DNA of 64,000 nucleotides from Meconema thalassinum (lineage: Eukaryota; Arthropoda; Insecta; Orthoptera; Tettigoniidae), in assembly GCA_946902985.2 (NCBI GenBank), contig OX336393.1:363054779-363118778 (forward strand), given 5' to 3'. The position numbers and the translations under genes were made by a program. Below are positions 42,808-53,418 of this stretch, in pieces. Position 1 is the first letter of the stretch; every line of letters starts with the position of its first letter. The notes under the pieces were generated by a model, which made no database searches, was not told where the DNA came from, and was given only the letters and a program-made list of their open reading frames with translations.

Positions 42808-43790
42808 ATCAATACAAACACGGTGAAACCGAATTGAACGAAATTCGGTACAGAGGTAGAACTAGAAAGGAGCACCACAGTGTCATGTTTTATATCGCCG
42901 CCATCTTGACGGAAACGTAATGGCGGCCACCCAAATGTTCAAAGCTTAAATCAAATTACGAATTATCTAATCATCCGATCTCTACCAAATTTTGCAACAA
43001 CATATATTTATATGGCGAGCGTCTTTTGACTAAACTAAAAGGTAATCAGACCAATAGTTTGCAGATGGCGGCCATGTATGTGTGCAAATCGATTCCCCCT
43101 ATCAATTCAAACACGGTGAAACCGAATTGAACGATATTTAGTACAGAGGTAGCACTAGCAAAGGACACCTCATTGTCATGTTTTATATCGCCATCATCTT
43201 GACGGAAACGTAATGGTGGCCACCCAAATGTTCAAAGTTTAAATCAAATTACGACTAACCTCTTCATCCGATATCTACCAAATTTTGCAACAACATATAC
43301 TTGTATGGCGAGCGTCGTTTGACTGAACTACAAGGTCATTAGCCAATTAGTTTGCAGATGGCGGCCATGTATGTGTGCAAATCGATTCCCCCTATCTTTT
43401 CAAACACGGTGAAACAGAATGGAACGAAGTTTGGTACAGAGGTAGCACTAGCAAAGGCCCCCTCAGTGTCATGTTTTATATCACCGCCATCTTGACGGAA
43501 ACGGTAAGGTGGCCACCCAAATGTTAAAAGGTTAAATCAAATTTTGACCAACGTAATCATTGGATTTCTACCAAATTTTTTAACAACATACCTTTTTGTG
43601 GGAAGCATCTTTTTACTGAACTACAAGATCATCAGCCCAATAGTTTGCAGATAGCGGCCATGTATGTGTGCAGATCGATTCCCCATATCAATTCAAACAC
43701 GGTGAAACCGAATTGAATGCTTTTTTTTACAGAGGTAGCACTAGCAAAGGGCACATCATTTTCATGTATAATATCCGTATAGCACGTTGT
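42808..43790 (+). repeat. 293-bp tandem repeat, about 3.4 copies
   Basis: The marker aaacacggtgaaac recurs at 42816, 43109, 43402 and 43695, exactly 293 bases apart each time. Each unit carries gtttgcagatggcggccatg and tcatgttttatatcgcc. The last unit is incomplete. Confidence 0.96.
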
Positions 43791-43964
43791 ATTTCAAGAA
43801 GCTACTACAACCGAAATTCAATTGTACTCCTTGAAAAGGACAAAGGGTTATAACAATACCCATGCATTTAGGAGAAAGTAGGCTATATGTTCTTTACCGA
43901 CCATCTTGTTTTGTTATTAAATTTTAAAAAAAGTCTTAGCATATCATAAGGCCCGTATCACACG

Positions 43965-44495
43965 ACACTCGCTGGCAAGGAAGCAGCTGAGTTCGCTGGT
44001 ACAAAAATCCTGTATGATTCTGTTCTCTTCGTCAGTACAACTGCTTGTATGACCGAAGTGTATCACTCGCTAGCATTCTGTACGCCAAGTTGTATGATAT
44101 AAAACCGAAGAGCTGGTGTTTGAGGGCATTATTTGCAGTTCATTCGCCTTATTAACGCAAAGCGGTCGCGAAACTTGCTTTAAGTAAATTAGAAAACATG
44201 CCAGGTACTGAATGAATGCATTCCAATCAATATTTAAGATCTAACTGTAATAATTGAATATTTTACCCGCTCGCTCATTCGAAGATCCCGGGTTCAAGAC
44301 TATCCAACGGCAGTTTTTATTTAAATTATTTTATTATACCCTCCCTACCTCGTACAGCAAGTTTTCAACTTGGTTTTGTTCACATTATCTACGAAGACGA
44401 TAGGGAACGTTATTTTCTTGTCTCATTTAAATGGTTATTTGACCTAAATACTGTTCAAAACCATGGATGGATACTATTCGTTATAATTATTATTA
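43965..44495. other. No recognised element; tRNA-like patch
   Basis: Contains a B-box-like aagatcccgggttcaagact at 44281-44300 without a convincing partner A box. The rest is unclassified. Confidence 0.4.
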
Positions 44496-44497
44496 TT

Positions 44498-44950
44498 TTT
44501 TTCGTCGATTTTACCCTCCAGGCTAGGTTTTCCCACGGACTCAGCGAGGGATCCCATCATTCCCGCCTCTACGGGCAGTGTCCTGTAGCTTGAAACATCT
44601 CGTTCGGGGGCTACAACTGGGGAGGTGGAATCAGCAGAGCGAACAGGGTCCTCTTGAGGGATGGGAAGGGAGGGGAAGATGGGTAGGGATAGGCAAGGAA
44701 GAGGGAAGGAGGCGGCCGTGGTCGTACGGTAGGTGACATCCCGGAATTTGCCCGAAGGCGAAGTGGGAAACCACGGAAAACCACTTTGAGGATGGCTGAG
44801 GTGGGAATCGAACCCCCTCTACTCATTTGGACCACCGAGGCTGAGTAGACCCCGTCCCAGTCCTCATACCACTTTTCAAATTTCGTGTCAGAGCCGGGAC
44901 GTCCGGGGTGGCAGCTAATCACGCTGACCACTACACATCGGAGGCGACTC
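44498..44950 (-). mobile_element. SINE family H, long copy
   Basis: Minus strand from 44950: a head-like segment (gcctccgatgtgtagtggtc, tagctgccaccccggacg), a second head (gcctcggtggtccaaatgag; gggggttcgattcccacctc), the core (tttccgtggtttcccacttc) and the H 3' half (tgggatccctcgctgagtcc; gtgggaaaacctagcctgga). The double head resembles the two-promoter layout of family E. Confidence 0.82.
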
Positions 44951-45023
44951 TATTCGTGATAGTTAGAATTTTAATAGTTCAATATTTATCCCAGAATAAT
45001 AATGACACGTTCTGTAATTTCTG

Positions 45024-45240
45024 CCTTGCTGCGAGTCTCAGCGGTAACGTTCTCGCTTGCTGTGCCCAAGATTGCAGGTTCGTATCCTGGCGCAGTCAGC
45101 TGGCATTTGAGGGTGCGCAAATGCTAGGGAGCCGTGCCAGTAAATTTACTGGCACGTTGAAGGTCCCCGGAGCAAAATTCCGACACCCCGGAGTATCTAA
45201 AAGCCAGAGCAGTTAAAAAGGACGTAAAAGCAATAATGTT
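45024..45240 (+). mobile_element. SINE family B
   Basis: Head gctgcgagtctcagcggtaa, B box gcaggttcgtatcctggcgc, body gcatttgagggtgcgcaaat, acceptor-pairing gcgcagtc, 3' end aaaaaggacgtaaaagcaat. Confidence 0.92.
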
Positions 45241-45261
45241 ATAATTATCTGTATTTACTGT

Positions 45262-45372
45262 ATGTTTGGGGCAGATGACCTTGTAGTTCCGCCCCTTAAA
45301 ACCTCACTAACTAACTATTACTGTATGTGTATTATTGTTGTTTTAAGGGGCGGAACTACGAGGTCATCTGCC
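45262..45372. mobile_element. Inverted pair of family K 3' fragments
   Basis: 45272-45312 (plus): ggcagatgaccttgtagttc, cgccccttaaaacctcacta and (CTAA)n. 45333-45372 (minus orientation): ttgttttaaggggcggaact and acgaggtcatctgcc. The two could pair as a hairpin of about 35 bases. Confidence 0.65.
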
Positions 45373-45528
45373 AACTGTATGTGTATAGCAAGCGATTTTC
45401 GCACAGACGCTGTTGAAAGAAATTATAGTTTCGGTCTGATGTATCTATTCGTAGATTTGTTATGTGGGTCGTCTGAGTTTGTCAGAATTTTCCTTTAAAT
45501 CAAGGTGTCAAAATTTCAAACACTCGCT

Positions 45529-45837
45529 TTTTTTTTGTCGTGTAGCCTCCTGAGAGGCCGAGTGCAGGTCTTTCTAGTCGACGCCCGTGGGCGACCTGCG
45601 CGTCGGGATGAGAGATGGAATGGATGAAGATGAATGAAACTGGGCAAGGATGTGGAAGGAAGCGGCTGTGGCCTGTCAGAAGGTACTGTCCCAGCATTTG
45701 CCTGGTGTTGAAAATGGGAAACCAAGGAAAACCATTTCAAGGACAGCCGACGGTGGGGCTCGAACCCACGCGTCTACCGAGTCAGTAGAGCTTGTCCCCT
45801 TGACCTAACGCAGCGCTTTAGCCCGCGTAGCCACTAC
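45529..45837 (-). mobile_element. SINE family D, full length
   Basis: Minus strand from 45837: gtggctacgcgggctaaagc, B box gcgtgggttcgagccccacc, core ttccttggtttcccattttc, 3' end ctgcactcggcctctcagga and an A-tail (T-run at 45529). Perfect 12-base duplication caaacactcgct at 45517-45528 and 45838-45849. The best-preserved family D copy. Confidence 0.96.
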
Positions 45838-46019
45838 CAAACACTCGCTACCTTGAATATACAGGATACCTTGCTTTCGTTCTACAGATCATTATGTCGT
45901 CGTCCAATCTGGTTGCGTAACATCGGATAAGTACGGTCCTTTTGAGGACCAAATAAAAAATCACTCGTTGGAACAGATAGATATGCGTCCATAATACATC
46001 CACAATAAACTACATTAAG

Positions 46020-46415
46020 CAAAAAAAAAGTACTAGTTCAAGGTTCGAACCTACTACTACTAGGCGACTTAGCTGACGCTACTATAGTGATTCTTGATTT
46101 AGCCACCATAGCTACCGGGAACCACGGTGTATTGCTGGCACGTATTGAATATATTCGTAGACACTTCCTGCCCAAACATAAGAAGGTGTTATTCGGAGCT
46201 CTGATTGTTTCAATCATGCATTATATTTGAGGTCATTGAAAGAACACTGCCACTATTGATTTCCACTATAATCGCGAGGATGTACTCAACGGTAAAGTTG
46301 TACAATGGACGTAAAGGAGCAGGTACGAATGTTTTTAGGATGACTGTGATATACGCGTTAGTTGGGTTGCCTTCCTCCAAAAATAATAAGGGGCTGGTGG
46401 ACCACACTGTATATG
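46020..46415 (-). mobile_element. Unclassified repeat family L, minus copy
   Basis: The reverse complement of 46376-46412 (atacagtgtggtccaccagc; cccttattatttttggagg) matches 41524-41560. The T-run and ggttcgaaccttgaactagt near 46040 match the other end of 41524-42060. About 400 bases, more compact than the plus copy. Confidence 0.4.
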
Positions 46416-46429
46416 GGGTATAAATAACA

Positions 46430-46800
46430 CTGAATGTTGGTATGTTTGTCTGTCTGTCTGTCTGTCCGTCTGTTATTTATACAAATCTTCACCGATCTGA
46501 ACCAAATTGTACGTACTTAATTTTTGGAACACTACGGGTAGCACTACCTAATAGAAATTTGGACAGCTCTCTCCATTCCCTAAATTTAGGCCGTTCGGCA
46601 CAGGAACGAAATATCGAAAAGTGCTATGTGGCGATTAATGTCACTATTGCTCCTTCAGGACCTCGGGGCTGCTGAAGTTCTCCAAAGTACTCTGATTATT
46701 TTCCAACAGCGGTATGTGGAAAAAGCCGACACTATTGATCTTTACTTTTTTTTAACGGCCAATGAGATATAGGCAGCGTCGTTTATTTCACTTACTCCAC
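46430..46800 (+). mobile_element. Helentron-like fragment (single unit)
   Basis: (GTCT)n at 46446-46472 followed by a unit-like stretch (aatcttcaccgatctgaacc; aatttttggaacactacggg). No tandem copies. Assignment rests on the microsatellite plus the temperature of similarity to the units at 42.8 and 57.3 kb, so it is tentative. Confidence 0.35.
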
Positions 46801-46979
46801 AATCTTTTCAATTCGTTAGTAGCCTAAATTGCATGTGTCAGTAGTTAGTAAATAGCCATTTCCTTGTTCATTATTATTATGGTTAGAGGAAAATGACCGG
46901 GATGTTACTTCAAATATATTACTTATCAAAACAACAAAAAAGTTATATTCAAAAAATATGTTTTCCTATTAGTTTGTAA

Positions 46980-47290
46980 GTTTGATGTGTCAGTTCGGTT
47001 TGCGTCACGATTTAGACCTGAGGGTTTGATAATTTCTCCTAGGTATTTGAATTTAGATACTTGAGTTACTTTACGGAACCAATTTCTTCTTATTATTCTT
47101 CTTCGTTATTCCCATTCAAAGAGCGCGTTTGAACTTGTTGGTTGTCTGATGGTTTTCGCCTTCTTATCCTCCCGAAAACACTTCATGAATGCACTGTGTT
47201 ACATCTCGCGTTCTGTGGACCACTTCCTACCAGATTTCTTTTTAGGTTTCTGCATGGATTTGCGCTTTCGTACTATTGCACTAAAAGCTG
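46980..47290 (-). pseudogene. LINE RT fragment with F-K-Y-L-G box
   Basis: The minus frame near 47090 reads VSKFKYLGEIIKPSGLNRD, the box that lies between palm and thumb. It resembles the PSGLN segment just upstream of the relic at 16066-16905. The region up to 47290 is basic (RKRKSMQKPKKKSGRKWSTE) and may belong to another copy's closing box. Confidence 0.55.
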
Positions 47291-47310
47291 CACGTTTTTT
47301 TAATGATATT

Positions 47311-48075
47311 GCGGCTCCGGTGGCGTAGTTGGTAGCATGCTGAGCTTCTATGCCCAAGATCGCGGGTTCAAACCCGGCCGAAGTCGTCGGTTTTTTTGAG
47401 AGCGTTAAAAATCCCTCAGTATGCCTTCCTTCGGAGGTGAAGTAAAGCCGATGGTCCCATGTCATAGATTTATGGCTTGTTAAAGAACCTTCCACTAATT
47501 ACACCTGTGTGAAGCTAAATTATATATAGGTTAAACATTCGACAAACGCTCTTACGTTCCGACGTTCGTCGCCAGGAGCAAACTGCGGTGAAATCTGGTA
47601 ATCATGTTCTGAACTAGTAGTCGTTGACGGTGGTGTTTAGCGGCAAAAGTAGGAACTACTTGAAAAAGAGACTGATAGTCAGTCTGAAAGACTTTATATC
47701 ATTTTAAATGCTAGCAGCCGAGTACCAAGAAGGCAGTGCGAGAACAGAGTTTCAAGATTCTATTTTGTTTCTTCACTGCCTACTTGATTGTTCTCGCACT
47801 GCCTTCTTGAAACTTTGTTCTCGCACTGCCTTCTTGGAACTCGGCTGCTACATTGTACTATGACGTCACACACTTCAGTGCATTCTCGGTACATTTCGTC
47901 CCGTCACCGTAACGTGACGCCAGACCTCAGCGTAACGACGAAGTCGACAAGATCATTTAACATGATAAAAATTCTATGTCTGCAGTCCTCACTTGAATTG
48001 AAAACAGATAACACACACTAATACAGTCATCACAATTAACACCGGTTATCAGACAGATTCTACACACACCCTAAA
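47311..48075 (+). mobile_element. SINE family A (A1), split by palindromic insert
   Basis: Part one (47311-47670): head gcggctccggtggcgtagtt with a perfect B box gcgggttcaaacccggccga. Part two (47965-48075): ctgcagtcctcacttgaatt and ccggttatcagacagattct. It ends where a LINE fragment begins (48076). The 294-base interval is an unrelated hairpin-forming sequence. Confidence 0.88.
47671..47964. mobile_element. 294-bp palindromic insert (MITE-like)
   Basis: ctagcagccgagtaccaaga and aggcagtgcgagaacag (47711-47746) pair with ttctcgcactgccttcttgg and aactcggctgcta (47818-47850). A second copy of ctcgcactgccttcttgaaa lies at 47792. No coding sequence and no clear duplication; GC-rich relative to its surroundings. 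Confidence 0.6.
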
Positions 48076-48340
48076 CTCTTTATGATGTCGTCAGTTATAA
48101 TCATTTCTTGGAGGTCCGCCTTAATCTCATCTAGCCAGTTTATTTTGACCTTATTTGAGTTGATTACTTTAAATAATTTGGTTAGTCTGTCGGTCGCCAT
48201 TCTATAGATATGGCCATAGAATTTCAGACATCTCTTGCGTACGGCATCAGTGAACCTATCAGTAAAGGAATATAGGTCCGCTGTTCTCATATTAATTCAC
48301 ATTCGATTTCCTTTCGTGAGACCATACATTTTCCGAACCA
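48076..48340 (-). pseudogene. LINE fragment, second type
   Basis: The minus frame reads VRKMYGLTKGN, then FTDAVRKRCLKFYGHIYRMA and WLDEIKADLQEM. This is the R-K-x-Y-G box, the K-R-x-x-K-F-Y-G-H-I-x-R-M box and the W-x-x-E-x-x-x-D-L helix, closest to the relic at 16066-16905. It lies directly after the closing box of the LINE at 48341-49290 on the same strand. Confidence 0.72.
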
Positions 48341-49290
48341 ATTTTTTTTTTCATGATCGTTTCGGTCTTCCACGAACCACGTTATTTCAACTACCTTCTC
48401 CCTCGTTCTTTCACATTGGCCCGTTGTTCACGCATTCTTCTTCGGTGAGCTTCTTTTCGTTCTTCGGTCCACTTCCTTCTGGATTTCAATATGGGGTTTG
48501 GCTGAAACTTCGTATTTCCCCAAGTTTCTTCTTCAAAGTGTCACGTTCCAAGATGTGCTCATGTGATATCACAAGTTCTTGTAGGTATTTTTCCACCTTT
48601 TTAAACCAGATCCCTTTGGTTTTATTTCCCACAAAGTAGGCACAGATTCGGTTGGACAATCTTCCAGAGCTCATTCGTGTTAAATGGCCTTTTAAGGAGA
48701 GTCTTCTTTTGCGTATGGTGTCCGTAATTTTCTCCACATGTAGATAAAGTTCGTCGTTGTGTCGTCTTCTATACTCTCCTTGTTCCTTGACCGGGCCCGA
48801 GATCTTCCTCAAAATCATCCTCTCTTTGACTTTCAGTTGTTCTGGCAGGCCTTTCTTATTCATCGCCAGGCATTCGGATGCATATAACGCCTCCTGGCGA
48901 ATAACGGTAACGTAGTTTGGCCTTGAAGGACATAGATCGTGTTTTGTAAATGTATTTGGTTAAACCAAATTCCATTTTGTTAATCCGTGACACAAAAGCT
49001 TCTTTTTCACGAATGTTCGGCTCCTTCCATTCACCCAGGTATTTGAATTTCTCTACCTCTATTATTTGTCCTCCGTTCACCATACGTTCTCTAGATTATG
49101 ACTTGATGTTCGTTATGAACTAAGTTTTATCAAACGAAATCTGAAGCCTTTTGGCCGTGTCAAGAGAATTACAGAAAATTGCAACATCGTCTGCGAAAGC
49201 TAAACAGCCGATTGTCAGGTTCCTGTTCTTACAACCTAGTCTGACCCCATTCTCTACACCAATTATTATTATAAATATCATTATTTTATT
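48341..49290 (-). pseudogene. LINE 3' half: catalytic FADD box to C-terminus
   Basis: Minus strand from 49270: the polymerase motif C box LAFADDVAIFCNS (catalytic aspartates FADD). Then the VEKFKYLGEW box (49060-49010), NKMEFGLTKYIYKT and LKVKERMILRKISGPVKEQG. TIRKRRLSLKGHLTRMSSGR, NKTKGIWFKKVEKYLQELVI and a closing basic box (48400-48480) follow. The most complete RT relic in the window, about 310 codons of a normally ~900-1000-residue protein, with at least two frameshifts. Fingers, motifs A/B and endonuclease are gone. Confidence 0.85.
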
Positions 49291-50034
49291 ATTATGCCTA
49301 TATGTAAATCTACCAGTGACGTGACGTTACCAGATTACTTGTTCAAAAAGGGATACGGATGAATGAGGATAATATCTCTATTCTTCTTCGGCAACGCTAA
49401 ATTTATCTGTCCGGGTGCTTTTATGTTTTGGACTCGAACAACGTTCACACTTCATATTTTTATGGGCGCGGCTCAGTAATGCGTTTGCGTGCATTTTGTT
49501 GGATTATGCTCCGTTTCAGTAGGCAATTTAAAGTGATTCATTGTGAGGCAATATATCTAGAAATGACTGTATTTCTCTCTACCAAGCCGGGGGCTAACAC
49601 AAATGTGGATATGTTCCAAGTTAACGTTGGTGGGAAAGGAAATAAATATCTAGCGTGTTGCTGCGCCAGATCCTGTGCATATTCATGAGAATTCTGTTCC
49701 CAAGGGAGTCTTGGTTCACATCTCCGGTTATGCTGCTCTGGCTTTCGTCAAATTGGGCATCACATCCATAAATCAGATTAAGAAGGGTGTTGGATAGCAT
49801 ATTCCTGTAATACTGAGTTACAGTGAAATAAACGCGTAGAAAGATATAAACATTGCGAGTGGAAATGGCAAGAAAATAGAAAACAAAGGATGGAAGAGTG
49901 TTTAATCAGGGAATGGGCTGTCGTAAATCAAGGAAGACATTTAACTTTTGTGATGAGAAACTCCGGAACTGAGGGATAAATATTGAGATGTGTTAAGACA
50001 ATATGATTACCAGTAAGCGTGCTAAGGTCTGATG
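49291..50034. other. Unrecognised; possible degraded coding remnant
   Basis: The frame 49428-49688 and the adjoining frame to about 49795 (containing PVHIHENSVPKGVLVHISGY, then AALAFVKLGI) look coding-like in composition. The second part lacks a start and ends in a stop, and I do not recognise the protein. It may be a processed pseudogene or another transposon relic. Confidence 0.3.
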
Positions 50035-50200
50035 AGATTCTGGGGCCAGGCTATTTCGGAACTCTGTTGATGAATTGGTTCGAATTCCATTGGCAGCCAT
50101 TTGCATTTGCAACTGCAGGCAAACACCGGAACAGTACCTTTTAATAGGACATGGCCGCTTCCTTCCTTTGACGCCTTCTTTGGTCTTTGAGTACGTATAT
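50035..50200 (+). mobile_element. SINE family D fragment
   Basis: A B-box-like attggttcgaattccattgg, then aactgcaggcaaacaccgga and ggacatggccgcttccttcc, the D core in diverged form. The 3' half is missing; families G and E follow. Confidence 0.6.
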
Positions 50201-50690
50201 TGTGACTCCGGACCTAGAGGTCCTGGATTTTAATTCTGATCTGATTCTTCGGAGGCAAATCTGAGAAGAAAACCAAAGGTCCCTGGTCAACCAAGCGACT
50301 GCTATCCAGCCTTTCGGCCATTAGATTGCCAGGCTGCGCGTGGTGAGCGCGTCATATCCCCTCGGCCGTTAATCTTAGCTTCCGTGACCGGGGTGCTGCC
50401 TCACTGTCAATACAGCTACTTAATTGTCTTCACGAGACTAAGTGCATCTCCTTCCAGCCCGCCTGTCAGTTTCTAAATTCTTTGACGGAGCCTTGAATCG
50501 AACCCGGTGCCTGCGGGTAAGAAGCATGGTTCGGCTGAAACTAAGAAGAGACAGGTTCAATCCCAACCTAATGCATCCTATAAGTGGTCATCAGTAGTTT
50601 CTCACTTCCATTCCAGGCAAATGCATGGATATTTTCCAACTCATGGTGGCCTCCTTCCAAATCCTAGCCTCAGTTACAATTATCAAACTT
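50200..50690 (+). mobile_element. Composite of SINE families G and E
   Basis: 50210-50280 has E-like head pieces (ggacctagaggtcctggatt). 50320-50520 is family G in the orientation seen at 37197 (cggccgttaatcttagcttc; tgacggagccttgaatcgaa). 50525-50690 is E again (gaagagacaggttcaatccc; attccaggcaaatgcatgga). The order suggests a G insertion inside an E element. Confidence 0.6.
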
Positions 50691-50694
50691 CTCC

Positions 50695-52258
50695 ATCCAC
50701 TATTTATCTGGATTTAACAGCAGTGAACCCTCTAGGTTTTTGCCTTGCATGTTGCAGGGTTTAGTCCTGGTGTGGCAAATGGGGCTCAATAGACATTACT
50801 TACTCATTGTCTAAACTTCCCTGAGGATAGCGTACTTTACGTTACGTCCTAATTTTGAAGCACATCGTAGTACCTAATGACCAAATGAGGTAGAAAACAA
50901 AAAAAGAAGGAAAATCGGGATATGTTTCATTACTTTCGATTTGCTCTAATGAAAATTTTAATTTTATCGTGTATATTATTTTATTAGTATCCCTCCTGCA
51001 GCGATCACAATCGACCGAACGTGACAAATGAGCATTCAAATGAAAGAGAATATACATTAGCAGTGACGAAAGGCACTCTAATTTCATAAATATCTATAAT
51101 TTCTCTAAAAAAATACAAAAAAATTTTCGAAGTGAGCGATTCGCAGATACTGTTGCTGTAGGAAAATATGCTCCATAATTGCTGTCTACTTCACATTTTG
51201 GCCGCTGTGACACTTGTTTCATGTCATTTTAACATTCCGAGGTTTTTCCTTTATCATTTTGCATGGATTTCAGAGACAGTAAATCGTATAATTTCATAAA
51301 GATCGAATAACGGGTAATATGATGATCCAATTTTCAGTGAATGCCTTCGTAATTTAGGGAACGTAGGCTAGAACTTGGAATTCTAACTGAAATGTAAATA
51401 GTGTTCGATAATCATTTGGTTGACATAAAAACGTAACAACCTTTCTCCTTAACTCTCTAATTAGAAACCTATTGGGGAAAGCGTGGTTTATTATCATGTG
51501 AGATTTCTCGCACGGGGCCGCTAATTTTATGTAATTGAATAAATTAAAAATAATTTTTGTAGAAATTTAAATGTGTCATACCCATTGCTTGTTTGTTTGT
51601 GTATATTTAAACTAGCATGGTATAAAAACCTACTTTAGCATATCTGCTATTAAACTCGATTCGTTGAAAGCGAACTGCCATGGCAGTGACTGGAGACACA
51701 GTGCCCGTAATTCTAACCACTGACCTAGGCTTCCAAATTAACTCGTAGCACAGTGGTCAGTCAGCTGGATGATAATAGGGAAATATAGCTGTTGACTCAC
51801 TGGACTGCATCACACTACCTCCCTTTCAAACATGAGAAATATATGGCAACAATTTAGCACAGCAGAATTAACGGTGGTGAAATTAGCTCTACGAATAGGT
51901 GCGTGGTAAATCTTCCCGAGTGAAAACCGCAGCCATATATATTACCATACGAACAAGCGAAATTATATCGTCATGTATTTTAACGCACCAACATTAAACA
52001 AACACCCAACAGTTACGTAATTAAACCAGTAAAATCGGCAGATACTACTATTTTAATTTAGCGTTAAAAAAGAAGGTTCAATGGAACATTTCACATCAAT
52101 GAATCTGGTTACATTAGCTAATATTGGAGCAATCCATTTACCGGGATGTATACAGGGTCATGTCTATCATCAGTGGCACCACTCGACATGCCCCATTCCG
52201 CAGTTTACATTTACCACTCTTAGCTTAACCACAAACGCATGTTATTGAAACCATAGTG
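50695..52258. other. No recognisable feature
   Basis: About 1.56 kb of AT-rich DNA without SINE heads, LINE boxes or credible frames. Confidence 0.5.
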
Positions 52259-52515
52259 AACGAATTTCTGTATTTACATGTATTTTATTTTTGATATTTT
52301 TTAAAATTTATAAAATCTTTTAATATTTTATTTTTTATTTTTGTATTTTTGTATTTTTTCATTTTTGTTTTATTTATAATCTTGTTTTATTTTTATTTTT
52401 AATTCTTTTTAACATTTAATTTTATTACATTTTTACTATTTTACTTCTTTACTTTCTAATTTTTATTGGTATTTAAAATGTTGTTAATTTTTTTTATTTC
52501 TATTTTTCTTCTCAC
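52259..52515. repeat. T-rich low-complexity tract
   Basis: Roughly 250 bases of (TTTTAT/TTTTTA)-like sequence on the plus strand with almost no G or C. It directly precedes a family H SINE. Confidence 0.85.
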
Positions 52516-52539
52516 CGGCCGCGAATTCCAAGAGTACTA

Positions 52540-52880
52540 ACGTGCTAGCCTGTGCCTCAGTGGCTACGGATGAGTGTGGTTTGAAATCCCACCTTGGTCG
52601 TTCTGAAAATGGTTTTCGTGGTTTCACATTTTCACCACCAGGCAAATGCCGGGACAGTTCCTTTCAACGGGTCCTCAGCTACCTCCTTCCAGGATCCCTT
52701 CCCTGACCCTTTCTTAATTAGATCTTAGTTAGTGGTCGCCTGTCACCATCCCCAGTTGTATCCGCTGAAACAGTGTGTTCAGCTCCAAGACACTGTCCTT
52801 GTGACGGTAGAGGAATGATTCTTTGTAAGACCGTGGATGAAGCCGAGTTGGGAGGATGATTGAAAATAAAATTCTTAACT
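52540..52880 (+). mobile_element. SINE family H
   Basis: Head tagcctgtgcctcagtggct and B-box-like tggtttgaaatcccaccttg. Core ttttcgtggtttcacatttt and caggcaaatgccgggacagt. H-type 3' half: ccccagttgtatccgctgaa; tgacggtagaggaatgattc. Confidence 0.75.
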
Positions 52881-53044
52881 TAATAATTTATTTTTTCTTT
52901 GAAAGAGAAAATATTTCCACGGTACCGCCTTTTTCTACGTAGAATCCGAACCTCAATAGTGATTTTTCACTTCGACACTCTGTCGTACATTGATCAGGAA
53001 TCGAACCCGTGGCTTCGACGGCACATCTCACATATACATTTCGT
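52881..53044 (-). mobile_element. SINE family I
   Basis: Minus strand from 53025: gtgccgtcgaagccacgggt and B-box-like gggttcgattcctgatcaat, then gtgtcgaagtgaaaaatcac and ggttcggattctacgtagaa. Parallel to 54545-54722 and 60810-60950. Confidence 0.65.
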
Positions 53045-53388
53045 ATTTATACGTATTACAACAAATAAAACATTACAACGAATTAAATAAAAACATTCTT
53101 ACATTTTCTCCACTTATCGAAAAGTAACAGAATCATGGATATATTTACGAATTTCAGACTTCAGAGCTTCTTTGAATCTTGAAACCCTTTCTACTTTTCT
53201 GCATAGGTAGTTTTTAGAGGAGTATGGCGTGTCGAAGGAACAGTTTTGAAACGCATTCATTTCCTTCTCTGCATATTTCCTTGCTCGTTAATTTTTCCAC
53301 TTCGTATCGTTCTACAATATACGAAACAAATTAATTCATAATGTCACAAACAATACGTACCGGTATCTAAAACTCCTAAAAAAAATTA
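53045..53388. other. No recognisable feature
   Basis: AT-rich spacer before the minisatellite unit that carries the hAT element. Confidence 0.5.
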
Positions 53389-53418
53389 CGTGGCGCCTAT
53401 GACCTAGTATGCTTGGAT

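Larger units (their letters stand above)
42640..43960 (+). mobile_element. Helentron-like element with 293-bp tandem units
   Basis: Starts ttgcaaaaaatgaaagtaga and cttatgagatctacac, then a (GT)n/GTCT stretch (42712-42776), a C-run, and about 3.4 tandem units. The 3' end contains ggagaaagtaggctatatgt and accatcttgttttgt. It has the same start as 57150 and 32955. Non-coding. Confidence 0.55.

Noticed and set aside
47311..47385. Apparent tRNA gene with good A and B boxes
   Set aside because: It is the head of SINE family A; the sequence continues into the SINE body and the anticodon arm is not well formed. The same applies to the heads at 26940, 37450, 45024 and 62075.
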